This document shows, piece by piece, positions 7,911 through 16,525 of a stretch of 56,582 bases of DNA. The notes below the pieces were generated by a model. The model had not been told where the DNA came from and made no database searches. It was given only the letters and a program-made list of their open reading frames with translations. The position numbers and the translations under genes are program-made. The DNA is from DATBDE01 sp036270095 (lineage in GTDB: Bacteria; Actinomycetota; Thermoleophilia; Solirubrobacterales; Solirubrobacteraceae), in assembly GCA_036270095.1 (NCBI GenBank), contig DATBDE010000146.1, positions 1 to 56,582 of the forward strand. The letters are read 5' to 3'. Position 1 is the first letter of the stretch. Every line of letters begins with the position of its first letter.

Positions 7911-8099
7911 CGCAGGAGAGGGGGTCGCTTGGGCCACTGGACGGGAGTCCGGACAGGTCCCCCGCGTCACGGGAGGCGGCCCGAGAAGGATCCGCTCGGC
8001 CCACCCTAGCGTGAGGGGTGCGCCGAGGTGGCAGGTACCCTAGGAGGTCCGGCCGGGCGAAGCGCCCGGCGTCCGCCGTGACCAGGAGGGAGGGGCGAC

Positions 8100-8282
8100 A
8101 TGCCGCCCTTGAGTCAGCGTGATCGCGCCGAACAGAAGCGTCGCGAGCGCTTGGAGCTGATGGACCAGCAGGTCCGCGAGGGATCTCTGACCATTCGGCA
8201 GATGACCCCGGCCGAAGCCGAGGAGTGGGAGCGGACGGCCGCGGAGAAACGAACCCGCCGCGGCCGCCCGAACAAGCGCTAG
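8100..8282 (+). CDS. Small charged hypothetical protein (60 aa)
   Basis: A very strong Shine-Dalgarno (ggagggagggg) lies 4 nt before ATG 8100, and codon usage is typical for the window. The product is almost entirely charged and helical: SQRDRAEQKRRERLELMDQQ, then REGSLTIRQMTPAEAEEWER and the basic tail KRTRRGRPNKR. No membrane segment, cysteine pair or known domain is visible. The pattern suggests a nucleic-acid- or ribosome-associated small protein, but that is only a guess from charge. Its stop codon overlaps that of the convergent cold-shock gene by 2 bp. Confidence 0.65.
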   Translation: MPPLSQRDRAEQKRRERLELMDQQVREGSLTIRQMTPAEAEEWERTAAEKRTRRGRPNKR

Positions 8283-8482
8283 AGCGGGCTGACGTTGACT
8301 GCCTTGGGGCCCTTGTCGCCAGCCTCGGCGTCGTAGGAGACCCTCGCGCCCTCGGCGAGCGAGCGATACCCGTCGCCGACGATTCCGGAATGGTGGACGA
8401 ACAGGTCCTTCCCAGCCTCGTCGGGCGTGACGAAGCCAAAGCCCTTCTCGTCGCTGAACCACTTCACGGTTCCGGTTGCCAT
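8279..8482 (-). CDS. Cold-shock protein, CspA family
   Basis: 67 residues, the standard size of a single cold-shock domain. RNP1 is KGFGFV at 13-18 and RNP2 is LFVHH at 27-31. The start MATGTVKWFSDEKGFGFV and the end KGPKAVNV are typical. It binds single-stranded RNA and DNA and melts structure in mRNA in the cytosol. It lies directly downstream of a DEAD-box RNA helicase on the same strand, separated by a 145-nt leader, a pairing that fits joint RNA remodelling. Long structured leaders are common regulators of csp genes; the leader here is compatible, but I see no proven switch. Confidence 0.95.
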   Translation of the reverse strand: MATGTVKWFSDEKGFGFVTPDEAGKDLFVHHSGIVGDGYRSLAEGARVSYDAEAGDKGPKAVNVSPL

Positions 8483-8627
8483 CGATACCTCCACGGTTGT
8501 GTGCTGCGATCGCGGAGGTTGCTCATGAGGCTCCAACTGCGGGCGCTGCACTGGTTTGGGGTTGCCCGACGGTCGTCGGGGCGGCCGTGACGCTACCAGC
8601 AAGCCGAGAGGCTCGACTCGTGGTCGA
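8483..8627 (-). promoter_or_regulatory. Leader/intergenic region of the cold-shock gene
   Basis: 145 nt between the helicase stop and the csp ATG. It is GC-rich and contains no ORF with coding character. It may carry a csp promoter and a thermoresponsive 5' leader. No defined hairpin or cold box is recognisable by eye. Confidence 0.3.
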
Positions 8628-9809
<1,182 letters not shown>

Positions 9810-10077
9810 GAGACTCCTGACGCGGCCGCGAAGGCGCCGCTCATAGACGGTTACGGGAGATCCACTGACCCGGAACCGCTGGAGCGCTCAGAGACAAGAA
9901 CCTCGCGAGCCAAGCTTCTGCTCGCCCGAGGGACGGTAGCAGCGGCCCTGCTGCCTGCTTCCGCAAGCGGCGGAGCGGAAGGTCGGGCGGGACCACCGCT
10001 CGTGCATCGCTGACGAGCCGTCAAGCTTCGGGTCGGTCTGAACGCAGCCGTTGCAGCGTCCACGCGGAAGGAATGAG

Positions 10078-10581
10078 ATGGCGTCAAGGTCGGGCCAGGC
10101 CGAGCTCAACGCGATGGCCCGCCGCGTGATCGACGCCAACCACTACATGACGTTGGCGACCCAGGATGCCGACGGTCGGCCGCGACTGTCGCCGCTCTAC
10201 TACACCTGCGCGCGGTACTCGGACTTCTACTGGTGCTCCTCCCCCACTGCGCACCATTCCCGCAACCTCAGATCACGTCCGGACGTGGAGATCGTGATCT
10301 TCGACTCCTCCGCCCCCGTGGGCCAGGGCGAGGCGGTCTACGCCGCGGCCACCGCCAGGGCAATCCGCGACGACGAGCTGGAGACGGTCTGCCCCGAGGC
10401 GTTCAGGACGACCGCCGGCGCGCGGCGCTTCACGCCGGACGAGCTGCGCGGCACCCCGCTCCGTCTCTTCCGGGCCCACGCCACACACTGCGCAGTGCAC
10501 GTGGCCGGCCATCACCCGGTCTTCGGCCGTGGCGTCGACACGCGCCAAGCAGCCGACCCGACGGCGCAGCCTGGGCCCTAG
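10078..10581 (+). CDS. Pyridoxamine 5'-phosphate oxidase-fold (flavin-binding) protein
   Basis: 167 residues. The start, AMARRVIDANHYMTLATQDADGRPRLSPLYY, followed by FYWCSSPTAHHSRNLRSRPDVEIVIFDSS, is the split-barrel pattern of PNPOx-like proteins: a small-side-chain strand reading ATxDxxGxPxxSP, then HSxNLxxRPxVxxxxFD. Such proteins bind FMN, F420 or heme and act as small-molecule reductases or in stress defence; most are not true PdxH. ATG 10078 has aagga at a good distance, so the longer TTG-initiated frame from 10051 is unnecessary. It converges on the RTX gene with a strong hairpin between them. Confidence 0.83.
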   Translation: MASRSGQAELNAMARRVIDANHYMTLATQDADGRPRLSPLYYTCARYSDFYWCSSPTAHHSRNLRSRPDVEIVIFDSSAPVGQGEAVYAAATARAIRDDELETVCPEAFRTTAGARRFTPDELRGTPLRLFRAHATHCAVHVAGHHPVFGRGVDTRQAADPTAQPGP

Positions 10582-10607
10582 CCCCTGGGTGGGATTCCAA
10601 ATGCGGC

Positions 10608-10642
10608 GCGGCCCCGCCCCCCGGTGCGGGGGACGGGGCCGC
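10608..10642. terminator. Strong GC hairpin between convergent genes
   Basis: A 9-bp stem (10608-10616 with 10634-10642), one C/A mismatch and a further 6-bp stem close on a 3-nt loop. It stands 26 bp after the PNPOx stop and 24 bp before the RTX stop, so it can serve both. No T-tract follows, which is usual in very GC-rich actinobacteria. Confidence 0.7.
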
Positions 10643-10666
10643 TGGGTGCCACGCAGGGCGGTGCGT

Positions 10667-12544
10667 CTAGTGCTTCCTCGTGGCGCCGTGGATCGCGAGC
10701 GTCAGGCGCCGGGTGCTCGTGACGGTCTGGCCCGCGGCTCCCGTGGTTGCGACCACGCGGACGGCGAGCTGGCCCTTGCGGTTGGCCAGGCGCTTGGTCC
10801 CGTTGGCCAGCTTGACCTTGACCACCTTGGAGGTGCCGGGGGCCAGGTCATAGCGTGCGCTGCCGAGACGCAGGATGGCCTTGCGCCCGGCGAGCTTGGC
10901 GGCCTTGGCGGTGCGGAGCACCACCGACCCGCTGCAGTTGCTGGCCGATGTGGCCGGGCAGCTGAGCTTGATCGCCGCCGTGTTCCTGCTCACCTTGACC
11001 GTGCGACCGGCGATTGTCACGGGGCGCGTCGAGGTATCGACGGCCGCCGGGGTGACCGCCTGGGCCGGCGTGTCCGCCTGCGCGGGCGTGTCAGCCGACG
11101 CATGCGGGTTGCCGTTCCCGGGCGAGGCGCCGGGGGTCCTGTCGACGTTCTCGAAGCCGTCGAGGATGTCGAGCTCGACGCGATCGGCGGTGACCGAGTC
11201 GGTCCCGTCTCCGCCCCGGGCCACGTCGGCGGTGTTGTCGCGGACGTTGACCTGGTCGTCACCATCGTCGCCGGAGACGACGTCGAGGCCGCCCCCCGGG
11301 TTGATGGTGTCGTTGCCCGACCCGCCGAGCAACGTGTCGGAGGAGGCGCCGCCGGTCAGGGTGTCGTTGCCCGACCCGCCCGCGGCGGTGACCGAGTAAT
11401 CCCCGACGTCGCCGACGGTGATGGCGTCATCGCCGCCGAGGCCGTTGGCGTGCAGCGTTTCGCTGGAGCCGACGTCGATCGAGAAGGGCACGAGGTTCGT
11501 GCGGTCGAACTTGATCCGCGCCCCGTTGGGCTGGACGGTGAACACGTCACCCGCCGGCGCGCCGTTGACCTCGACATCGTCGCGGCCATCGTCGCCGTTG
11601 GCGACGTCACTGCCGTCGCCGTTGTTCCAGACCAGCGTGTCGTCGCCAGAGCCGCCGTTCATCGTGTCGGCTCCGCGGTCGCCGACGATGCGGTCATCGC
11701 CGCCGCCGCCGTTGAGGACGTCGTTGCCCTCACCGCCCAGGATCAGGTCCGGCCCGTCGGAGCCGTTGAGGGTGTCGTCGCCCGCCCCGCCGTCGACCGA
11801 GAGCAGCGTGCGCGCACCCACGCCGTCGGACGCCGTGAGCGAGTCGGCGCCGCCCAGGCCGTTGACCTGGAACCGCTCGGTGGTGCTGGTGATCGTGAAC
11901 GCGACCAGGTTCGTGCGCTGGAACTGGATGCGGCCCGCAACCTGATCCGGCGCGATGGTGAACGTGTCGCCGAGGGTGGCGTTGCCGTTGACCTCGGTGG
12001 CGTCGTTGCCGGCGCCGCCGTCGTTGACGTCGGTGGCGTCGCCGTTGTTCCACACCAGCGTGTCGTTGCCAGCGTCGCCATTTTGGGTGTCGTTGCCCTT
12101 GGACCCGATGAGGCGGTCGTTGCCGTCGCCGCCATTGAGCGTGTCATTGCTGTCGGCGCCGGTGAGCACGTCGTCGCCCGCCCCGCCGTTGAGCTGCACG
12201 CCGGCGACCTCGGTGTTCTTCGCGAGTACCGTGATCGCGTCGTTGCCGCTGCCGCCGTTCACCGTCACGGCGACGGTGCCGTTGGCCGGCACGGTCTGCG
12301 GCCCGGGGGTCGCGCTGTTCCAGTCGGTGCCGTCGGACAGGCCGCCGGTCGTCTGCCCGTGCACGAGCAGCCCGCCGGACACCGACACCGTCACGTTGTT
12401 GTCCGTGTCGTCGAGGTTCAGCGTCGCAGTGGTTCCGTCGAACGAGGCCGATGTCGCCGCCGCGTTGGCGGGGCCGGCCGTTGCGCCGAGGGCTGCGGCC
12501 AGCGCCGCGCCGCTCAGCGCGGCTAGGATGGTCATGCGTTTCAC
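10667..12544 (-). CDS. Secreted calcium-binding RTX-repeat protein
   Basis: A signal peptide (MKRMTILAALSGAALAAALGATAGPANA) precedes about 590 extracellular residues. Many GGxGxDxxx nonapeptides occur (GGAGDDVLTG, GGDGNDRLIG, GGAGDDTLNG, GGEGNDVLNG, GGSGNDTLTG, GGSGNDTI), each turn binding calcium in a beta-roll. A module of about 115 residues (NDTLVWNNGD through NGLGGADSLT) is present twice. A Pro/Ala linker with repeated ADTPAQA and a C-terminal beta domain with TGAAGQTVTSTRRLTLAI follow. GTG 12544 is chosen because gagagga lies 7-8 nt upstream; ATG 12535 is the alternative. It follows the ECF sigma gene in the same direction and shares its upstream 67-bp element, so it is likely part of that sigma factor's regulon. 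Confidence 0.87.
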   Translation of the reverse strand: MKRMTILAALSGAALAAALGATAGPANAAATSASFDGTTATLNLDDTDNNVTVSVSGGLLVHGQTTGGLSDGTDWNSATPGPQTVPANGTVAVTVNGGSGNDAITVLAKNTEVAGVQLNGGAGDDVLTGADSNDTLNGGDGNDRLIGSKGNDTQNGDAGNDTLVWNNGDATDVNDGGAGNDATEVNGNATLGDTFTIAPDQVAGRIQFQRTNLVAFTITSTTERFQVNGLGGADSLTASDGVGARTLLSVDGGAGDDTLNGSDGPDLILGGEGNDVLNGGGGDDRIVGDRGADTMNGGSGDDTLVWNNGDGSDVANGDDGRDDVEVNGAPAGDVFTVQPNGARIKFDRTNLVPFSIDVGSSETLHANGLGGDDAITVGDVGDYSVTAAGGSGNDTLTGGASSDTLLGGSGNDTINPGGGLDVVSGDDGDDQVNVRDNTADVARGGDGTDSVTADRVELDILDGFENVDRTPGASPGNGNPHASADTPAQADTPAQAVTPAAVDTSTRPVTIAGRTVKVSRNTAAIKLSCPATSASNCSGSVVLRTAKAAKLAGRKAILRLGSARYDLAPGTSKVVKVKLANGTKRLANRKGQLAVRVVATTGAAGQTVTSTRRLTLAIHGATRKH

Positions 12545-12651
12545 GTCGAGTCCTCTCAGTCGGGTTGCGTGTACAAGGGGGGACCCCGGGACGCGAGCGT
12601 TCCTTTCGCACCTTGGCGCCTGGGCGCGCCCTGAGCTGGAGTCCTGTTGCG

Positions 12652-12718
12652 GCCATGGTCGGCCCGATCCGCCTTCCGCACATCGGGCACATCCCCTGAC
12701 GTCGACCCCCGAACATTG
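12652..12718 (-). repeat. 67-bp conserved element, copy A (upstream of the RTX gene)
   Basis: Matches 13344-13410 at 56 of 67 positions without gaps. It lies 107 bp upstream of the RTX start, in the same orientation relative to the gene as copy B is to the sigma gene. It contains a 7-bp dyad GCCCGAT-N13-ATCGGGC and the conserved string GTTCGGGGG on the coding strand. Confidence 0.7.
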
Positions 12719-12735
12719 GATCGCCGTACGGGTGC

Positions 12736-13308
12736 TCATGCCGGGATCGCCTCCGCCTCCTCCAGCGCACGTCGGAGGCTGCGCATCGCGTACCACGCCC
12801 GGCTCTTGATCGTCCCGAGTGGCACACCCTTGGCCTCGGCGATCTCGCGCATGGTCATCCCCTCGTAGTGGGCCAGGCGCACCACGTCGCGATGCTCGGG
12901 GGTCAGCCGCGCCAGCGCCGTGGTCACCTGAGAGCGCAGCGCGATCTGCTCGATCGACTGGTCCAGCGCTCCCGGCTCGCTCGTCTCGTCTTCGGCCGTC
13001 GCCGCGAGCGCGGGACGCACCGACGAGCGGCGGTGGCGATCGATCGCGGCGTTGCGCGCAATCCGGTACACCCAGGTGCGGACGCTTCCGCGCCGCCGGT
13101 CATACGTCTTGGCGTGACGCCAGACCGAGGTAAAGACGTCCTGCACGAGCTCGTCGGCGGCCCCACGGTCCCCGAGCGTCCGGTAGGCGAAGCCATGGAG
13201 CTCGCGGGAGTAGCGCCCATACAGCGTCCGCAAGCTCAGGCCGCTGTGGTCGTCGGGGATGCGCTCGAGGAGGTCGCGATCGGAAAGCAGGACGTCGAGG
13301 GGTCGCAC
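12736..13308 (-). CDS. ECF-type RNA polymerase sigma factor
   Basis: 190 residues. Region 2 is LRTLYGRYSRELHGFAYRTLGDRGAADELVQDVFTSVWRHA, then RGSVRTWVYRIARNAAIDRHRR. Region 4 is ALARLTPEHRDVVRLAHYEGMTMREIAEAKGVPLGTIKSRAWYAMRSLRRAL. The GT(I/V)KSRxxYAxRxLR ending is like that of SigK/SigL-type factors. GTG 13308 has ggaggag 5 nt upstream. No anti-sigma factor lies next to it; the downstream gene is the secreted RTX protein and the upstream gene on the same strand is a four-helix membrane protein that could sense a signal. The shared 67-bp element before this gene and the RTX gene suggests autoregulation and a common regulon. Confidence 0.92.
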   Translation of the reverse strand: MRPLDVLLSDRDLLERIPDDHSGLSLRTLYGRYSRELHGFAYRTLGDRGAADELVQDVFTSVWRHAKTYDRRRGSVRTWVYRIARNAAIDRHRRSSVRPALAATAEDETSEPGALDQSIEQIALRSQVTTALARLTPEHRDVVRLAHYEGMTMREIAEAKGVPLGTIKSRAWYAMRSLRRALEEAEAIPA

Positions 13309-13343
13309 ATCGGCTCCTCCGGATTGGGGGAATGGTCCGGAGC

Positions 13344-13410
13344 GCCATCGTCGGCCCGATCCGCGCCTGGCACATCGGGCACCTCCCCGGACATCGGCCC
13401 CCGAACTTTG
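13344..13410 (-). repeat. 67-bp conserved element, copy B (upstream of the ECF sigma gene)
   Basis: Second copy of the element at 12652-12718, ending 35 bp before the sigma GTG. The two arms of the dyad and the GTTCGGGGG block are unchanged between copies, while the five bases inside the dyad loop differ. Confidence 0.7.
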
Positions 13411-13467
13411 CGCCTACCGCCGCCCGCGTCCTCCCAACGCCGCGTCCGCAGGACGCAGCGGCGGCGA

Positions 13468-13968
13468 TCACTCTCCCTTGTCAGCGCCTGCGACGAGAAG
13501 GAAGATCCAGGCGTTGAGGAGACCGGCGAGCAAGGCGCCGACATGAGCGCCGGCCAGCCAATAGAGGCCGCCGAAGTGCCCCGCGATCAACGACGCACCG
13601 CCGGCGATCAGCGCCGTGGTGATGATCAGACGCGGGGACAGGCGGTCGACGACGACGATGGCGCGTGGTTCATCCTTCAGCTCCGCGCTGCCGAGCATCA
13701 GGAGCACGCGGCCGACGAGGAGACCGAACGCGGCGATCTCCACACCAAGGGACGTGGTGGTCTGTCCGGGAATCAGCAGCAGGAGGCCCGTGACGAGCGG
13801 GACGACGAAGAACACGAGGGCCTGGCCGGCACGGCCTCGGTGCGCCTCAGACGACGAGAACCACGTGCTGTTGACCGAGACGGCGACGAAGAGCAGGCCC
13901 GTCAGCGCAGCGGCGCCACCAACGACGGCGACCCCGTAGTCGCTCCAAGCCTTGATGTCGAACGCCAC
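13468..13968 (-). CDS. Four-helix integral membrane protein of unknown function
   Basis: 166 residues from GTG 13968 (MAFDIKAWSDYGVAVVGGAAALTGLLFVAVSVN). Four hydrophobic segments are visible: VVGGAAALTGLLFVAVSV, ALVFFVVPLVTGLLLLIPG, VEIAAFGLLVGRVLLMLG, and a C-terminal pair around LIITTALIAGGASLIAG and VGALLAGLLNAWIFLLVAG. The motif AALTGLLFVAVSVN is shared by a group of unannotated bacterial membrane proteins. No catalytic residues are evident. It reads toward the ECF sigma gene and is divergent from the P-type ATPase; only 17 bp separate the two starts. A longer frame from 13995 would overlap the ATPase start and is less likely. Confidence 0.7.
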   Translation of the reverse strand: MAFDIKAWSDYGVAVVGGAAALTGLLFVAVSVNSTWFSSSEAHRGRAGQALVFFVVPLVTGLLLLIPGQTTTSLGVEIAAFGLLVGRVLLMLGSAELKDEPRAIVVVDRLSPRLIITTALIAGGASLIAGHFGGLYWLAGAHVGALLAGLLNAWIFLLVAGADKGE

Positions 13969-13985
13969 GGTCGGTGGACTCTGAC

Positions 13986-16475
13986 ATGCGCACACCGACC
14001 GCGAATCCCATGAGCGGGCTGACGATCGAGAACCTGTGCTGCGTCTGCTGCGCCGAGGATGTCGAGGCGGCGGTCGCCGCGATCCGAGGCGTGCGGCGCG
14101 CGAGCGTGGACCTGGAGCGTGGGGTGCTGCGGGTCGAGGGCGTGGCGGACGGCGGGGAAGAGCGCGTCCGCGCGGCGGTGCACGGGCTCGGCTATCGCGT
14201 GGCCGGCGACGGCTTGCGACCGACGGCGGCGGAGCTGGCCCATACGGCCCGCCTGACGCCGATCACCTGTTGCACGACGGCCGACCGCATGCAGTACGAG
14301 CTGCCGCACACGCCGGTCGAGCAGGAGCACCAACCGCCCGTCGCCCTCGAGCACGCGGGGATGGGGCACGACATGTCCGCGCCCGACATGGCCGGGGACA
14401 TGGCGCGCGACATGCGCAACCGCTTCCTGGTCGCACTCGCGTTCACGATCCCCGTGGTTCTGCTCTCGGACATCGGCTACGACGCGTTCGGGATCCACGT
14501 TGTGACGTCGCTGGACGCGCGCAACTGGCTGATGGCGGCGCTCTCCGCGCCGGTCGTGTGGTGGGCGGGCTGGATCTTCATCGGCGGCGCCGCCACGTCA
14601 CTGCGCCACCGGGCGCTGAACATGTCGGTGCTGGTGGCGACGGGCGTGCTCGCGGCGTGGCTGGCCAGTGTCCTCCTGACCATCGTCGGCCGGGCGACGT
14701 TCTACGACGCGGCCACCATGCTCGTGACCTTCGTGCTCTTCGGCCACTGGATGGAGATGAAGAGCCGCAAGGGCACGAGCGACAGCCTGAAGGGGCTCTT
14801 CGACATCGTGCCACCGAAGGCCACGGTGCTGCGCGACGGCGAGGAGGTCGAGGTGCCCACGGCGGAGATCGTTGTGGGCGACCGCATCCGGCTGCGGCCC
14901 GGCGACAAGGTGCCGGTCGACGGACGCGTCGTGTCTGGCAGGTCGTCCGTCGATGAGAGCCTGGTCACCGGCGAGTCGATCCCGATCGACAAGGCCGAGG
15001 GCGACGAGGTCGTGGGCGGCTCGGTCAACCGCTCGGGCGGCGTCGTCATGGAGGCGACGAAGATCGGCGCGGACACCGCGCTCGGCCAGATCATCGCCCT
15101 GGTCGAGACCGCCCAGAGCTCCAAGGCCCCAGGGCAGCGACTGGCGGACCGCGCCGCCGCAGTGCTGGTGATCGTCGCCGTGTCCGCCGGACTGATCACC
15201 TTCGCCATCTGGACCTTCGCGTCCGACAAGAGCTTCTTGACCGCGCTGACGTTTGCGATCAGCGCCGTGGTCATCGCCTGCCCCGACGCCCTCGGACTCG
15301 CAACGCCGACCGCGGTCGCGGTGGGGACCGGGATAGGCGCTCGCCACGGGATCCTGATCAAGGACGCCGCCACGCTCGAGGGCATGGGCGCGCTCGATGT
15401 CATCGCCCTCGACAAGACCGGCACCCTGACCGGTGGCGAGCCCGCCCTCACCGACGTCGTCGCCGCCGACGGGCACGACGAGGCCGAGCTTCTGCGCCTC
15501 GCCGGGAGCGCCGAGCGTGCGTCCGAGCATCCGCTGGCTGCCGCCATCGTCGCGGGCGCGCGCGAACGCGGACTCGAGCTCGAGGAGCCCACCGACTTCG
15601 AAGCGCTCGCCGGGCTGGGGCTCCGCGCCGACGTCGACGGCCACCGCGTGCTCATCGGCAACCGCAAGCTGCTCGACGGAGAGCAAGTGGCCGCAGGCGA
15701 GCTGCCCGCGGCAGCCGAGCGGTTGGCCGCCGAAGGCAAGACGGCCATGTTCGTCGCCGTCGACGGCCAGGCCGCCGGGCTGGTCGCCGCCGCCGATCGG
15801 CTCCGCCCGACAGCACGCGCGGCGATCGCCGGGCTCAGGGAGCTCGGGCTCGAGGCCGCGCTGATCTCCGGCGACAACGAGCGGACCGCGACGGCCGTGG
15901 CGCGGGAGCTCGGCATCGACCGCGTTTTTGCCGAGGTTCTGCCCCAGGACAAGGCCGGCTACGTCAGGCGGCTGCAGGACGACGGCAGGAAGGTCGCGAT
16001 GGTCGGCGACGGCGTCAACGACGCCCCCGCGCTCGCGCAGGCCGACGTCGGCATCGCCATCGGCGCCGGTACCGACGTGGCCATCGAGACTGCCAACGTC
16101 GTCCTCATGCGCTCGGATCCCCTCGACATCACCGGAGCGATCCGGCTCTCGCGCGCGACCGAGCGCAAGATGAAGCAGAACCTGGGCTGGGCCTCGGTCT
16201 ACAACGTGCTCGCCATCCCGGTCGCCGCTGGAGTGCTCTACCCCTCGCTCGGCCTCGAGCTCCAGCCGCAGTGGGCGGCCCTGCTCATGTCGGTCAGCTC
16301 CATCATCGTCGCCACCAACGCGGTGCTGCTCAAGCGCGCCGAGCGCCAGCTCCCGCCGCCGCCCGGCGCAGCGCCGGAAGCCGGAGCCCGGAGCCCCGTG
16401 CGCTCGCCTCAGGCGACGAAGCGGTCCTTCGGGCGGGCGAACTCGCCCGCGCAGGCGAGGGTGCAGAAGAAGTAG
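13986..16475 (+). CDS. Heavy-metal P1B-type ATPase with CPD translocation motif
   Basis: Domain order: an HMA-like N-terminus with cysteine clusters (NLCCVCCAED, ITCCTTAD), a His/Met-rich stretch (HAGMGHDMSAPDM), eight membrane helices, the actuator motif VTGESIP, the phosphorylation site DKTGT at D476, the HP motif SEHPLA, GDGVNDAP and the last helix SVSSIIVATN. The intramembrane metal site reads C432-P-D434 where copper ATPases have CPC (CopA) or CPH (CopB). Copper is the most likely cargo given the Met/His segment and the multicopper oxidase next door, but CPD makes this uncertain. The start is ATG 13986 or 14010. The last 22 codons lie antisense to a YHS half-domain, so the C-terminal tail is probably not conserved. 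Confidence 0.9.
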   Translation: MRTPTANPMSGLTIENLCCVCCAEDVEAAVAAIRGVRRASVDLERGVLRVEGVADGGEERVRAAVHGLGYRVAGDGLRPTAAELAHTARLTPITCCTTADRMQYELPHTPVEQEHQPPVALEHAGMGHDMSAPDMAGDMARDMRNRFLVALAFTIPVVLLSDIGYDAFGIHVVTSLDARNWLMAALSAPVVWWAGWIFIGGAATSLRHRALNMSVLVATGVLAAWLASVLLTIVGRATFYDAATMLVTFVLFGHWMEMKSRKGTSDSLKGLFDIVPPKATVLRDGEEVEVPTAEIVVGDRIRLRPGDKVPVDGRVVSGRSSVDESLVTGESIPIDKAEGDEVVGGSVNRSGGVVMEATKIGADTALGQIIALVETAQSSKAPGQRLADRAAAVLVIVAVSAGLITFAIWTFASDKSFLTALTFAISAVVIACPDALGLATPTAVAVGTGIGARHGILIKDAATLEGMGALDVIALDKTGTLTGGEPALTDVVAADGHDEAELLRLAGSAERASEHPLAAAIVAGARERGLELEEPTDFEALAGLGLRADVDGHRVLIGNRKLLDGEQVAAGELPAAAERLAAEGKTAMFVAVDGQAAGLVAAADRLRPTARAAIAGLRELGLEAALISGDNERTATAVARELGIDRVFAEVLPQDKAGYVRRLQDDGRKVAMVGDGVNDAPALAQADVGIAIGAGTDVAIETANVVLMRSDPLDITGAIRLSRATERKMKQNLGWASVYNVLAIPVAAGVLYPSLGLELQPQWAALLMSVSSIIVATNAVLLKRAERQLPPPPGAAPEAGARSPVRSPQATKRSFGRANSPAQARVQKK

Positions 16476-16525
16476 GCGCTGCCTTCGGGAGCTCTGGGGT
16501 GGCGGTAGTCAAACCTGTGCGTGGC
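16409..16525 (-). pseudogene. YHS half-domain remnant, in frame directly after the multicopper oxidase stop
   Basis: Reading on past the oxidase TAA (16528-16526) in the same frame gives 38 codons up to TGA at 16411-16409. They include HRFDYRHP, then SAYFFCTLACAGEFARPKDRF. This is the C-terminal half of a YHS metal-binding domain (Y-x-F-C-x3-C-x3-F with a following basic-Pro stretch). No start codon precedes it. It is antisense to the last codons of the P-type ATPase. It may be a fused domain cut off by a new stop, a decayed gene, or a readthrough extension. Confidence 0.6.

Noticed and set aside
9810..10077. RNA gene in the 268-bp interval upstream of the helicase
   Set aside because: No cloverleaf or conserved RNA motif could be traced; it probably contains only divergent promoters.
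12652..13410. Short peptides with CPMC and RIGPTMA in both 67-bp copies, as if a conserved uORF
   Set aside because: Most codon-level differences between the copies change the amino acid, and copy B has no start codon in that frame; a DNA or RNA element explains the conservation better.
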